Numbered from the stretch's first letter, positions 44,768-58,500 are shown. The stretch is 64,000 nucleotides of DNA from Agapanthus africanus (GCA_030015575.1 JASDDO010000006.1:204109632-204173631); one strand, 5' to 3'. Numbers and translations: made by a program. The notes: generated by a model not told the origin, from the sequence alone.

Positions 44768-46949
44768 TGTTAGTTATATGTATGCCCTAGAGGCCATTAC
44801 TGTACATACGATGTATATTGTAATGGATGCTTGGACATATATAGGGAGGACTTTCTTGCTCGACATGATAGTAAGCTATCTGGTTGTACTTTATCTTAAC
44901 ATGTACTCTGATTGTCTCTATATTATATGTTGATAAAGCCCTTAGGATATGTACTCGACTATTGGGACTATGATGAGATCATACTAGTGGGGCCACGGTA
45001 GTCGATGAGTACATCCTATAACTGTTCCTAGTTGAGGGTGTATCGAGACAGGGTATCGATACACCAGAGTAGACTAGCGTATACGCATCTTGACCCATAT
45101 GATGGGCGATGGATGATCCCATATCCATCGGTGTTTGACATCAAGGATGGTGTACGGGTGCTCAGTAGAGTCTGGGTACACTGGACGGACTCGCCGAGAA
45201 CTCCCAGATGGTATTATACCTCACGTCAGATGGCAGTTCTCCGGTGACACTGGTACAGAGTAGTCTGTTGACCCGAGATATTCATAGAGTCTTGTGTAAT
45301 TCCCACTGTGCTTTGATTTCCATCATACCACGTCCAAGAGGGCGTGCAAAAAGGTGGCTTTTGGGTACAGTCCCGAATCACATGGAGGCAATGAGCGATA
45401 GGAGGGGATTCGTCTCTCCCGGTATAGGGAGTTGATGTTGTGCTGTGTTTGATTGGCTATAATCGAAAATCCCTGGCCAGGGTTGCTGAGATTTACTGAT
45501 AAGTGTTATCAGTAGTTTCTCGAACTGTTATAGACCTTATATCGACACGACTTATCGAGCTACTGTGGTCTGACGTTTACCACCCCTAGGCGAGATATGC
45601 AACATATCAGACGACGAGACCGGACTGTACGGGAGTGTTACTGTTTGGATTCACAGGAGAATGTACAGGCTTGCTTGTTGATCTTCTGAGTGCTCAATAC
45701 CTGGGTGGCTGTTACGTTTAGCTGACCGCTTGCAGCTTGTGGGTGTTTGATATGATCATCACCTACTGCCGGCGTATTGACGATTCTTTAGAGTCCTACA
45801 CAGAGGTTTCTTGGCTCAGGCAAAACGGAGTAGGAGCACATATGTGATATGTGCGGGACCGAGGATATTACGATATGAGATACCGTATTCTATTCTCGCG
45901 ATATTTGATATCAGCCGCGTCATCGGATCAAGTGTTGATTCGATGAATCGGTACGGATAAATATTAGTCGGTTATATGCGATATAGCCGGATTGTCGGAT
46001 TAAGTGTTGATTCGATAATTTAATGTATAATAATATATTTGATATATTAAATTACATTAACTAATATTTTCTCACTAAAAGATTCTTTTTCTCACCGGAT
46101 TAATACATTGATATATATGCGATATATGTTAATTGTATTATTTTCTTTTGTTGCAAATATATAATATATATGTGATATATATTATTGTGACATGATATGA
46201 TTTATTATAAAACATGTTTAAGGATGATAAAAAGGGATTAGGGTTTGATTAGGGTTAGCTCCTTCTTGTTCATTCTAGAAGGATTCTATTTTGTCATGAT
46301 AAAGATATTTTGTTATGACTCATGCTTTGACCTAACCAAACCCTAACTCTAGTTTATTCTCTACATAAGTTTAGCCTCTCATCCTTGACCATGGTTTAAT
46401 AATCAATCATATATTCTTGATTACTATTCATAACAAAAGGAATTCTATCATTATTCTTCATCTTCTTCTTTCTTCTTTCTTAATGGAAAAAGCTTACTAG
46501 CTTTTTTCCAAGTGATGAATAAATGTGAGAAAAAGAAAAATAAAGAGAGCAAAAATCCTACTTCATCATCCCCATCTTCCCTTGCCATTTAGATGAGAGT
46601 GTTCACTCAATTTTAGTGAGTGTTAGCTTGTGTTAATGAAACTTCAAGGTAGATCATCTTTGTATCGAAGATCGAAAACAAGACTGCATCTTTCTCTTCG
46701 TGGAACCTCTCGAGAGTCCGGAACCCGATGATAGCAGCGAAGGGACCACAACACGGAGCTTATGAAGTGAAGGATCGGATCCACAACGGTTGTAATCCCT
46801 CTCACTTAGTGTTAAAGTTGTTAACATGCAAGTTTTCTCCAAAACCCTAGCCTAAAGATCCGTATTCGGGTTGTTCGGCACGGCTAAAATTTTAATCGGG
46901 CATGGTTGATGCCTCGTAGAACCTTGTGAGCGTGCCTAGCAACCCTACA
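44768..46949 (+). repeat. B-p 3' LTR (2,182 bp)
   Basis: It has the same length and ends as the 5' LTR and is followed by the target duplication GTACG (46950-46954) and the remainder of the B-m1 leader. Confidence 0.93.
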
Positions 46950-46954
46950 GTACG

Positions 46955-47144
46955 GCCGCGGTTTCACGGCACTTTAGTGGGATTAGTGTCTCGTTTTGTA
47001 CAGTAATTCCTAAAATACCCTGCTGATTTTTTGAGTATTTTTAATAAGAAAAAATCAACAGTTTTGAAAAATTTCCAGAAACTAGGGTTTTACTGGTATT
47101 CGGAGTTTGATCGGACTTTAAACTTCGCCTAAAGCTCTAGCTTG
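46955..47144 (-). other. B-m1 leader, start
   Basis: The first 190 nt or so of the B-m1 leader on the - strand, adjoining its primer site. The B-p insertion point lies about 200 nt from the primer site, in the GC-rich stretch that corresponds in position to hairpin a of family A. Confidence 0.8.
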
Positions 47145-47156
47145 GCTCTGATACCA
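47145..47156 (-). other. B-m1 primer-binding site
   Basis: GCTCTGATACCA on the + strand (TGGTATCAGAGC on the - strand), one base from the LTR. Initiator-Met type. Confidence 0.92.
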
Positions 47157-47157
47157 C

Positions 47158-48856
47158 TTTAGGGCTACTAGGAACTCTCACAAGGGACTATAAGGCTTCA
47201 ACCATGCCCGATTTAAAACTTAGACGTGCCGAACAACCCTAACCAAGATCTTTAAACTAGAGATTAGGCGAAACAAATTATGTTAAACACTTTAACACTA
47301 AGAGTTTGGGATTACAACCTTTGTAGTCCGGTCCTTCACTTCTATAGCTCCTTGTTGAGTTCCCTTCGCTGCGATCATCGAGTTTCCGGACTCTAGAGAG
47401 GCTCCACGAAGAGAAAGATGCAAACTTGCTTCCGATCTTCGATAACAAAGATGATCTACCTTGAAGTTTCTTTAACACATGCTCTCACTCACAAATGAAG
47501 TGAACACCCTAATCTAAATGGCTAGGATAGATTAGGATGATGAAGTAGGATTTTAGCTCTCATTTATTTTCTTATTCTCACTCATTTTCATCACTAAGCA
47601 AAAAGCTAGAAAGCTTTGCAAGGAGGAAGAAGAAGATGAATTACTTTGTGATGAATAATGAAAATGTAATAATGATAACAAATGCAACCATGGTTCAATA
47701 TGAGAAGGCTAACCCATGTAGAGAGTTAACTAGGGTTAAGGGTGTGGTTTGAGTAAGGAAAATATCTCACAAAATATCCATCATAATATCTTTGCAAGAA
47801 ACAAAAGGAAACCTTCTAGAAGGTTCAAGAAAGAACTAACCCAAATTAAACCCTAACCTTTTTTAATCTCCACTAAACATGTTGCATTAGTAATCATATC
47901 ATGTTACAATATTATATATCACATATACAATATTTATTGTAACAAAATAAAATAATACAATTAACATATATCACATATATATCAATGTATTACCCGAGTG
48001 AGAAAAAGAATCTTTTAGTGAGCTTATATCAGTTAATCTAATTTAATAGATCAAATATATAATTATACATTAAATTATAGAATCAACACTTGATCCGATA
48101 ATCCGGCTATTTCATAAATAACCAACTAATATAATCTGTATCAGTTCATCGAATCAACACTTGATCCGATGACCCGGCTATATCACATATAACCGGCCGA
48201 TATATCATATCGCGAGAATCTAATACGGTATCACATACACGTATTGTTATCGGTCCCGCACATATCATATATGTACTCCTACTCAATTTTGCCTGAGTCA
48301 AGAAACCTCTGTGTAGGACTCTAAAGAATCGTCAATACGCCGGCAGTAGGTGATGATCATATCAAACACCCACAAGCTGCAAGCGGTCAGCTAAACGTAA
48401 CAGCCACCCAGGTATTGAACGATCAGAAGATCAACGAGCAAGCCTGTACTTTCTCCCCTAAATCCAATCAGTAACACTCCCGTACAGTCCGGTCTTTTCG
48501 TCTGATTTGTCGCATATCTCGCCTAGGGGTGGTAAACGTCAGACCCCAGTAGCTTGATAAGTCGTGTCGATATGAGGTCCATAACAGTTCGAGAAACTAC
48601 TGATAACACTTACCAGTAAATCACAGCAACCCTGGCCAGGGATTTCCAGTTATAGCCAATCGAACACAGCGCAACATCAACTCCCTATACCGGGAGAGAC
48701 GAATCCCCTCCTATCGCTCATTGCCTCCATGTGATTCGGGACTGTACCCAAAAGCCACCTTTTTGCATGCCCTCTTGGATGTGGTATGATGGAAATCAAA
48801 GCATAGTGGGAATCACACAAGACTCTATGACGATCTCGGGTCTACAGACTACTCTG
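47158..48856 (-). repeat. B-m1 5' LTR (part before B-m2)
   Basis: This is a - strand B LTR from its primer-site end to about 490 bp short of its outer end, where B-m2 is inserted. The remainder should lie right of the window. Confidence 0.88.
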
Positions 48857-51053
48857 TGTTAGTTATGTGTATGCCCTAGAGGCCATTACTGTACATAGGA
48901 TGTATATTGTAGTGGATGCCTGGACATATATAGGGAGGACTTTCTTGCTCGACATGATAGTATGCTATCTGGTTACTCTTTACCTTAACGTGTACACTAA
49001 TTGCCTCTCTGTTACATATTGGTAAAGCCCTTAGGATGTGTACTTGACTACCTGGACTATGATGCGGATCATACTAGTGGGGACATGGTAGTCCATAAGT
49101 ACATCCTTCAAGGTCCCTAGTCGTGGGTGTATCGAAATGGTGGCTTGCTTTGTTTTACATTGAAGCTTCTTGAAGCTTTGAAAAAGTCTATCATTTTTGT
49201 TTCATGCCAAACCTAACCATTCACCTAACCTTAGTTTACTCTCTACACATAACCATGGTTGCTAATATGATAAGAATCACTTATTTTCTATTTTTCTCAA
49301 ATCACCATTGAAGCTAGCAAGCTTCTTTCTTCTTAAAGAAGAAGAAGAAGAAGAAGATAATATGATAAGAATTATTGGAAAAATAGAAAATAAGTGATTC
49401 TTATCATATTAGCAACCATGGTTATGTGTAGAGAGTAAACTAAGGTTAGGTGAATGGTTAGGTTAGGCATGAAACAAAAATGGTAGACTTTTTCAAAGCT
49501 TCAAGAAGCTTCAATGTAAAACAAAGCAAGCCACCATTTCTCTTTTCTTTTTCCAAAATGAATAAAGTAAATAAATAAATAAATCAAAACCCTAACTATT
49601 TACTTAACCAAGGTTTAAATCAAACATACACCCAAGTTTGCATGTATCATCAAACATGATACAAACTAGTGCACAAAACTATATCATATATACAATGTGC
49701 ACATCAAGTGAGAAAATCCATCTTAAGTGAACAAATACTAGTTAATGTAAAGTAATATATCAAATATATAATTATACATTAAATCATTAAATAAACACTT
49801 GATTTAACGATCCGGTCACATCGCATATGACCGACTAATATCCAATGTATCGACTTATCGAATCAATCCTCGATTCGATAACTAGGTTATATCGTATACA
49901 ACCAATCGATACATTCATCGCGAGAATAGAATACAGTATCAAATACTGGTATTATTCTCGGTCCCGCACATATCTCATATGCGCTCCTATTTCGTTTCGC
50001 TTGAGCCAGGAAACCTCTGTGTAGGACTCTAAAGACTCGTCAATACGCCGGCAGCAGGTGATGATCATATCAAACACCCACAAGCCGCAAGCGGTCTGCT
50101 AAACGTAACGGCCACCCGGGTATTGAGTGATCAGAAGATCGACGAGCAAGCCCGCTCACACTCCTGTGAATCCAACCAGTAACACTTACCGTACAGTCCG
50201 GTCTGTTCGTCTGATATGTCGCATATCTTGCCTAGGGGTGGTAAACGTCAGACCCCAGTAGCTCGATAAGTCGTGTCGATTTGAGGACTATAACAGTTAG
50301 AGATACTACTGATAACACTTACCAGTAAATCTCAGCAACCCTGGCCAGGGATTTCCGGTTATAGCCAATCGAACACAGCGCAACATCAACTCCCTATACC
50401 GGGAGAGACGAATCGCCTCCTATCGCTCATTGCCTCCATGTGATTCGGGACTGTACCTAAAAACCACCGTTTTGCACGCCCTCTTGGACGTGGTAAGGTG
50501 GAAATCAAAGCACAGTGGGAATCACACAAGACTCTATGATGATCTCAGGTCTTCAGACTAACATGTATCTGTGTCACCATAGAACCGCCATCTGACGTAA
50601 GGTATAATACCATCTGGGAGTTCTCGGCGAGTCCGTCCAGTGTACCCAGTCTCTACTGAGCTCCCGTATATCATCTCTGATGTCAAACACCAATGGATAT
50701 GGGATCATCCATCGCCCATCTGTATGGGTCGAGAAGGTATACGCTAGTCTACTCTGGTATATCGATGCCCCGTCTCGATACACCCACGACTAGGGACCTT
50801 GAAGGATGTACTTATGGACTACCATGTCCCCACTAGTATGATCCGCATCATAGTCCAGGTAGTCAAGTACACATCCTAAGGGCTTTACCAATATGTAACA
50901 GAGAGACAATTAGTGTACACGTTAAGGTAAAGAGTAACCAGATAGCATACTATCATGTCGAGCAAGAAAGTCCTCCCTATATATGTCCAAGCATCCACTA
51001 CAATATACATCCTATGTACAGTAATGGCCTCCAGGGCATACACATAACTAACA
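48857..51053. repeat. B-m2 LTR fold-back (inverted LTR palindrome)
   Basis: The left arm begins TGTTAGTTATGTGTATGCC in + orientation. The right arm is the - strand 3' LTR ending at 51053. The outer arms (48857-49134 versus about 50775-51053) differ at about 3 of 280 positions. The inner arms (49135-49296 versus 49378-49539) differ at 2 of 162. The loop is 49297-49377. Arms are of unequal length. CTCTG at 48852-48856 is the candidate left target duplication. Confidence 0.85.
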
Positions 51054-51067
51054 ATCTCCCACTTGCA
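51054..51067 (-). other. B-m2 polypurine tract
   Basis: ATCTCCCACTTGCA on the + strand, next to the LTR end. Confidence 0.85.
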
Positions 51068-53440
51068 CTAGGTCCATCTGTAGCAGTGGTTGTAGTATCT
51101 CATACTCAACCATCCCATAAAAGTCTCTCTCTGGGAATAGGCCTTCGTGAGTGGATCCGCCGTGTTGTCCTCTGAGTTTACTCTCCTAACCTTGATCATC
51201 TTGGAGATCAACCATCTCCATGATCAGGTGATACTGAATTAGAATATGTCTGGATCACTGATGGGATGGACGTTCCTTGGCATAAGCCACAACTCCATTG
51301 TCACACAATGGGAGGAACTAAGTTCATCTCATGAACAAATATACACCCAGACTGCCTCTTGGTAGCATCTTAAGTAGCGATGTATCCAGCCTTTATCGTC
51401 TAGTATGCCACGGTATCTAGCTTGAAACTCTTCCAACATACCGTCCTTTTTTCTGAGGGTAAAGACAATGCCTGTGACTGACTGTCAGTCATCCTTATCA
51501 CCCTGGAACCCTTCCAGTGATTCTTCCCAGGACCAATTGATACCATCTCACTACAACTAGTGAGTATTCTAATATCCAATTAGATCTATCTCATAGATCC
51601 AAAACCCAGGATTTAGAAGGTATCACTTTGATCCTTTTTGGAGAATCATTGTGATAAGAGGAGATTGACCGAGCGTAGCATAGGAAACTCCTTCCCTATC
51701 AAGAGTATGTCATCCACGTACTCTACGATGATCACTACCATACTCCCTACTACCTTTTTGTACATACAAGGTTCATCTACCATTTTGATGATGTCAAACT
51801 TTTTGAGTAACACATCAAAACAGACGTTCCAACTCCGCGATGCCTGCTTTATCACATAAAACATCTTGCTCGCGTTTCCGCTGCTCCCACTTTCTACGAG
51901 GCCCTCTGGCTGTGTACTTATAGACACACTCTTCTAAAACATCATTTAGAAAAGCAGTCATGGCACCCAACCGCCAGATATCGTAGTCATGGTATATAGC
52001 CGTGGCAAGTAGGATCTGGATGGACTTAAGCATAGATACTGGAAAAGGTTTCATCATTCTCCACGCCTGGTTGATGACGGAAACCTTTAACAAGTCTAGC
52101 TTTGAAAGTCTCAACTTTTCCATGTACACCAAGTAATCTTCTCAAGATATACTTGCTCCTGATGGGGATTTAACCCTTCAGATAAAGCAACCAAAGTCCA
52201 TACTTTGTTGGTGTATAAGGATTCCATCTCAGATCGATAAACATCCAGCCATTCTTACAGAGTCTCACTCCTGATGGCCAGCTTAAAACTAGTTGGGTCA
52301 TCATCTCATGATGCAATCCTCGCTCCCACTGTCTTAGAGAAACAGAAGTATCTCTCAGGTGGGTGAGGAACCCTACTAGATCGGCGGAGAGGCTGAGGTT
52401 CGTCGGTTACTATTGAATCTTTCGGTTCTACCAAATCATCAGCTGCAGTTTGTATAGCTGGAACATTTCCAGTTCTACATAACAGACCTTGCCTCGAGCT
52501 TGTCCGGATTTTGCTTTTAGACATAGGCCGGACAACCCTAAATCTTAACTGACTTAAGAGACGGGCTCTTCCATTATCATATCTCATATGGAGTAGTAGG
52601 CAACTGAATTGATTGGAACCCTATTCAATAGGTATGCAGCTTCTCAAGCGCGTAACTCCCAAAAGGAAATAGGTAACTCAGTAGTACTCATCATAGAGCA
52701 CACCTTATCATATAGGGTGTAATTGCTCCGCCCCGATACAACGTTGTGTTGTGGTGTATTCGGAGGAGTAATACTGAAAGGGAATCTCATTCTCCTTTAG
52801 AATAGTCCAGGAATTCCATGCACAAGTATTCTCCTCCCTGATCTCATCATAGGACATAATACTTATACCCGTATTTTGGTTCTCTACTTCTAACTTATAT
52901 TCTGTGAATATCTCAAAAGGTTCGGACTTGTGTTTCAACAGGAACATATGTCTGAATCTCGAGAGATTATCAGAGAATGTAATGAAGTACAAAGAACCGG
53001 TCTTGGCATGTGTAGACAGGGGATCAACATACATCAACATGTATCAATCCCAAAAGTTCACTAACTCTTTCTCTGTTTCCAATAAACAGAGCTATGGTCA
53101 TCTTATCTTTGTGACATGACTGGCGAGTTTCACAAGATGTAAATTCAAACTAATTTAAATATGCATCTTTATATAACTCCAGCTAGTCGGGTCGCATTGA
53201 TATGACCTAGTCTACAATACCTTAAGAAGGATCCATTCATTTCTGAACTCTTCCTCTTGTGTGTGTTCCGTATACTAAGAACTGTAGTTTGATTTAGAAC
53301 ATCAATGCTTTTAGATAACGTGCCTGAACCGATCAACTTTTGATATAGGAAATGTTCAAAACATTATCCAACAATACAAAATTTTAGCATTTCATTACTA
53401 ATAAAGAGACTGATATGATTTTGTATATCAGGTTCGGAAT
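51068..53440 (-). pseudogene. B-m2 degraded pol region
   Basis: On the - strand, RT is visible with Y-V-D-D-I-L-L-I-G near 51690-51730 and M-L-K-S-I-Q-I-L-L-A near 52000-52040. Further up come a linker remnant with R-R-S-S-R-V-P-H-P-P-E-R-Y-F near 52340-52390, integrase-like D-N-L-S-R-F-R-H near 52940-52980, and GAG-pre-integrase traces near 53180-53260. RNase H traces lie near 51250-51480. There are many breaks. The Af insertion interrupts it in the protease region. Confidence 0.83.
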
Positions 53441-53445
53441 CTAAT
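53441..53445. repeat. Target-site duplication of Af, left copy (CTAAT)
   Basis: CTAAT precedes the left LTR of Af and follows the right LTR at 63807-63811. B-m1 has the uninterrupted site (TATCTAATAACATTCG near 33075-33090). Confidence 0.93.
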
Positions 53446-55570
53446 TGTAAGTCCATGCTACCTCTCCCGGTACTTTCGTGCATGCGGAATTAGGTGAAAA
53501 ACAATTTTCAAGAGGTGGTAACATGGACTCAAAACCGGATCTTTGTTAAACATCTAACTAACAACCTAACTAGGAGTTGTTAACTACTCGGTTAGGGGGT
53601 TATACCTTTCTTTCTTGATCTCCTTAGTCTTCAAGCCTCGATGGTTGTCCGGATCGGCTTCACTCCGTCGTCTCCTTGCGCCGAAGATAGATCCACCTCG
53701 AAAGATTCTACCTTTGGCTTCTTCTTCGATCTTTGAAGAAACTAGTTCACTTGGTTTGCAAAACCTTATGAACTAGAATGAGTAGAGAAGAGTGTGTTGG
53801 GATTTTACTCTATGGTTCTTGGTTCTCAACACATGAGACAAGTGAACCATAAACAAAAAGAGAGGGAGAGCAAAAGGAAGGAGATGAGAGCTCAAGAACA
53901 AGAGAGAAAATGAGAATGATAGAATGAGAAAGACTTTTCTCTCTTGGCTCTCATAATCCAAAACCATCATCACAAAAATAGTAATCAAGTATTGTGTAAA
54001 TGGTTTAAGCTACAATAGCCATATCATTTCATGCACTCATTTTGCATAAGAGGAACAAGCAAGCAAAAGTCTTTGCCATGAAATGATAGCCATTGTTAGC
54101 ATGATGGTCAACTAGTCCAAACTAGTCAACCGGTCAACAAAGTCAACAAGTCAACAAAGTCAACCCCTCAACAACCATGTCACCATAATACTTAATTAAT
54201 ATTATTGTTAATCATATATCATATTCTCATTAGGGTTGAGCAAAAAGTCTATAGTCAACAGTCAACGGTCAACAACCCTAATGAGAATCCTCTGCCTCTG
54301 TCTCTCCGTCAACTGTGCATACACACCCGCATCCGCTTTCCGAGGAACACGAATACATACTGGATAAATCCAATCCCAATACGTACACTAGGATTTGGCT
54401 TAAACCAAAGCCCGCTAGTGTAAACTGTCCGGACACTGTACGTGCATAAGTGCACGGATGTGACCGAACCCTGTCGCAAAACCATGCGACCTCTACTCTT
54501 TTGCCTAAAGACGAATAGCTTTCTGTGTGGGACTCTAAAGACTCGACACTACGCTGGCAGTGGGTTTAACCACAGACCGCAAGCGGCAATAGCTATGCGT
54601 AACGGTCCCCAGGTAGAAGCCGACAAGAAGACTGACGAGGTGAAACCCATCTGAACTCCTACTGAGCCTGAATCTGACAATCTCCGTACAGTCCGGTCTG
54701 TTCGTCTGATACATCGCATGGCGGGCCTAGAGGGGCGGTAAACGTCAGTCCCCTAATAGCGGTACAAGTCGTGTCGGAGCGAAGCCCAAAACACCCTGAG
54801 ATAACACTGGAAGCCTACTAGTATATCTCGATTGCCCTGTCCAGGGACTACTCGTGTAATGGCTCTCCTAGACACAGCGCGATGTCAACCCCCAATAGCG
54901 GGAGAGACGAATCCTGTCTAACCGTCACGCCTCCAAGTGCTTCGGGACTGCACCCAACTACCACATGTTTGCACGACTCCTTTGAGCCATGGTAGGGTAG
55001 TAATCAAAGTACAGTGGGAACACACTCGAGGCAAAGTGACAGTGTCAAGTCAGCGGACTAAGCTGTACTCATGTCACCTGGGAACTGATAACTGACGATA
55101 GATATAGTACCAACCGGTCAGTTCCCGACGAGTCCTGTGCAGTGTACTCGTAACCTAACGAGCACCCGTATACTATCTCCAGTACGACGTACTGATGGCT
55201 GTGGGACAGACTATCTCCCACACTGGGATGAGAAGCGCATACGCTAGTCTACTCCGGAGTATCGATGCCCTGTCTCGATAGTCCTGCGACTAGGGACCTG
55301 TATAAGGATGTGCTTATAGATTACCCAGCCTCCACTAGTGTGACTGCCATCACAACGCTGGTAATCAAGCAAAGATCCTAAGGGCTCCACTAATGTGTAT
55401 AGGTGATATACTAAAATAAACACATGTACACATTGAAGTAGAAACAAACCAAGTAGCATACTACTATATTGAGCAAGATTGTTTATACAAGGTGAATATC
55501 CCAAGCTTCCATTAAGTAATATACAAATTAGTATGATACAGTAATGGCCTCTAGGGCATATACACTAACA
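53446..55570 (-). repeat. Af 3' LTR (2,125 bp)
   Basis: On the + strand it runs from TGTAAGTCCATGC to ATATACACTAACA. It has W-box clusters with six GTCAA at about 54113-54170 and three more at about 54254-54272. Confidence 0.93.
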
Positions 55571-55584
55571 ATCTCCCACTTGCA
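55571..55584 (-). other. Af polypurine tract
   Basis: ATCTCCCACTTGCA on the + strand, directly after the 3' LTR end. Confidence 0.85.
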
Positions 55585-58500
55585 CTATGGCCATGTACTG
55601 GCGTATCGAAGACCTATCATCTCGATCAGCCGCTCGAACTGAGTCTGGGGCAAGGCCTTGGTGAATGGATCTGCAGTGTTATCTTCTGAAGCAACCCTCC
55701 GAACCTCGATCTCCTGGCGATCCATGATCTTCCTGATCAGGTGATACCGCCTCAAGATGTGTCTGGATCTCTGATGGGACCTGGGTTCCTTCGCTAAAGT
55801 TATAGCCCCGTTGTTGTCGCAATACAGAGGTATTGGATCAACAATGGATGGAACCACCTGAAGTTCTTTCAAGAACTTCTTTATCCAGACAGCTTCTTTT
55901 GCGGCATTAGATGCAGCGATGTATTCCGCTTCCATCATCGAGTCTGCAATGGTTTCCTGTTTGGAACTCTTCTAACACACCGCCCCTCCATTGAGGGTAA
56001 AGACAAAACCCGACATGGACTTGGAATCATCCTTGTCACTCTGGAAGCTGGAGTCAGCAAAGGCCTCGATCTGGAGGTCTTTTCCGCCATACACCAAGAA
56101 CATCTCCTTAGTCCTTCTCAGGTACTTGAGAATGTTCTTTACCGCTATCCAGTGTTTCTCCCCAGGGTTTGGGTTTGACTGATACCGGCTTACCACACTC
56201 AGTGCATAAGCTACATCCGGTCCGGTACACAACATCGCATACATTATAGAGCCTACCGTAGAAGCGTAGGGTATACAAGACACGCGATCCCTTTCCAAAT
56301 CAGTCTTGGGAGACATCTCTTTGGAGAGGGTAATCCCGTTACAAGCCGGTAGATTACCGCGCTTGGAATCTTCCATACTGAATCTTTTCAGTATGGTGTC
56401 GATGTACCTGGACTGTAAAAGTCCTAATATCCTCTTGGATCTATCACGATGGATCTGGATCCCCAGGATGTATGAGGCATCACCCAGGTCTTTCATGGAG
56501 AACCTGTGTGACAAGAACCCCTTGACAGATTGTAGCATAGGAATGTCATTTCCTATCAAGAGAATGTCATCCACGTACAAAACGAGGAATACTACAGTTC
56601 TCGCTACAAATCTACTATAAATGCATGGTTCATCTGGATTTTTGATAAAGCCAAATTCCTTGACCGTCTCATCAAAACAGATGTTCCAACTCCGCGATGC
56701 CTGCTTTAGTCTATAGATGGACTTAAGCAACTTGCACACCTTTCCGCTGCTCCCACTCTGAATGAAACCCTCTGGCTGGTCCATATAGACACACTCCTAT
56801 AAATTTCCATTTAGAAAAGCGGTCTTTACGTCCATTTGCCAAATCTCATAATCGTGGAAGGCAGCAATGGCAAGAAGGATCCGAATGGATTTCAGCATAG
56901 CTACTGGAGAAAAGGTCTCGTCATAGTCCAAACCAGGTCTTTGACGAAAACCCTTTGCTACCAGTCCAGCTTTATAGGTCTCAACCTGTCCATCTATACC
57001 AATCTTCCTTTTGAAGATCCACTTGCATCCTACGGGTTTTACCCCGTCTGGAGTAATGTCCAACGTCCATACTTTGTTGGTGTAAATGGACTCCATTTCG
57101 GTCCGCATTGCATCCAGCCATTTTACCGAGTCGACGCTCTGAACGGCTTGCTGGAAGCTAGTAGGCTCATCATAATCCATGATGCAATCCTCTCTATCCC
57201 CGTCTATGAGAAAACCGCAGTATCTCTCGGGCGGATGAGACTTCCTACTACTCCTGCGGAGCGGCGTAGGAATGTCCTGTTGTTTTGAACTCTCTGGTTC
57301 CACTAAGCTTTCAGTAATAGTCTGTGGTCCTGGAATTTCTTCCAGTTCTATTTCGCTCCCACTTGTTTCCTTTTCTAAGAACCGGTGTTCCAGAAAATGG
57401 GCATTACGAGAAACAATGATCTTTTTTTCCTCTGCGTAATAGAAGAGATACCCACTGGAGTTCTTTGGGTATCCCACAAACTTGCACAGTACTGAGCGTG
57501 CCTCGAGTTTGTCCGCATGCTGCTTTTTGACAAAAAGCCGGACATCCCCAGATCTTCAGATATTGAAGATAGGGTTTCTTCCCACTCCATATTTCATATG
57601 GTGTAGTAGGCACAGTCTTAGTCGGAACTCGGTTCAAAAGGTATGCAGCTGATTCTAGCGCATACCCCCAGAATGATCGCGGTAACTCAGTGTTACTCAT
57701 CATGGACCGAACCATATCCAATAGGGTTCGGTTCCGTCTCTCCGATACACTGTTATGTTGCGGAGTGTATGGAGGAGTAAGCTGAGAGAGAATTCCGTTC
57801 TCTTTTAAATAGTCCAGGAACTCGGCACTTAAGTATTCTCCACCTCGATCCGATCTTAGAATCTTAACACTTTTGCCGGTTTGTTTTTCTATTTCATTCT
57901 TATATTCCTGGAATTTTCCAAAGGCTTCGGACTTATGCTTCATTAAGAAGACATAACCGTACCTTGAAAAGTCATCCGTAAAAGTAATGAAGTAAGAATA
58001 ACCGCTTCGCGCATGTGTAGACATTGGACCGCACACGTCGCTGTGTACGAGTCCCAAGAGCTCGCTCGCTCTTACTCCGTGTCCAGCGAACGGAGTCTTT
58101 GTCATCTTTCCTTTGAGACAGGATTGACAAGTGGCATACGATTGATATTCGAATGGATTCAAATATCCTTTTGTATGTAACTTCGTCAACCTTCTCTCAT
58201 TGATGTGATCCAGTCTACAATGCCATAAGAAAGTCTGATTAATTTCCGGAGACTTTCTTTTGTGTGTATTCTGGACATTGAAAATCTGTGGTTGGTTTAA
58301 TACGTATATACCATTGCTCAATGTACCTGACCCAATCAGAACTTGATTAAGGTGAATGTTTACAACCTTACTTACAAACGCAGATTCATAACCTTCTTTA
58401 GAAACTAAAGATACAGAAATGATATTAAAAGTTGCGTTGGGTACAAAAAAGCAATTACGCAAAACCAAAACATGTCCATCTGACATTACCAGGTGATAGT

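Larger units (their letters stand above)
36328..46949 (+). mobile_element. B-p: + strand Copia-B element with an internal copied flank
   Basis: The element has 5' LTR 36328-38509, a 700-bp copy of the flanking B-m1 sequence (38510-39209), leader 39210-41968, degraded gag-pol to 44753, polypurine tract and 3' LTR 44768-46949. GTACG flanks both outer ends. It lies in the leader of B-m1 in opposite orientation. The LTRs differ at about 45-50 of 2,182 positions by eye (about 2%), unevenly: about 3.4% in the first 0.9 kb and 1.2% in the remaining 1.3 kb. The insertion is probably about 1 million years old. The coding part has many breaks. Confidence 0.85.
48857..53445 (-). mobile_element. B-m2: - strand Copia-B element (left part)
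   Basis: A third family B copy, inserted in the 5' LTR of B-m1: LTR fold-back 48857-51053, polypurine tract 51054-51067, degraded pol to 53440, then the Af target duplication. It continues at 63812 and beyond the window. It is incomplete and has many breaks. In places it keeps more family A-like RT sequence than B-m1 and B-p do, so it branches earlier. Confidence 0.85.

Noticed and set aside
49135-49539. A MITE or DNA transposon with terminal inverted repeats
   Set aside because: The arms are pieces of the family B LTR in opposite orientation and the outer arms continue as LTR, so it is a rearranged LTR rather than an independent transposon.
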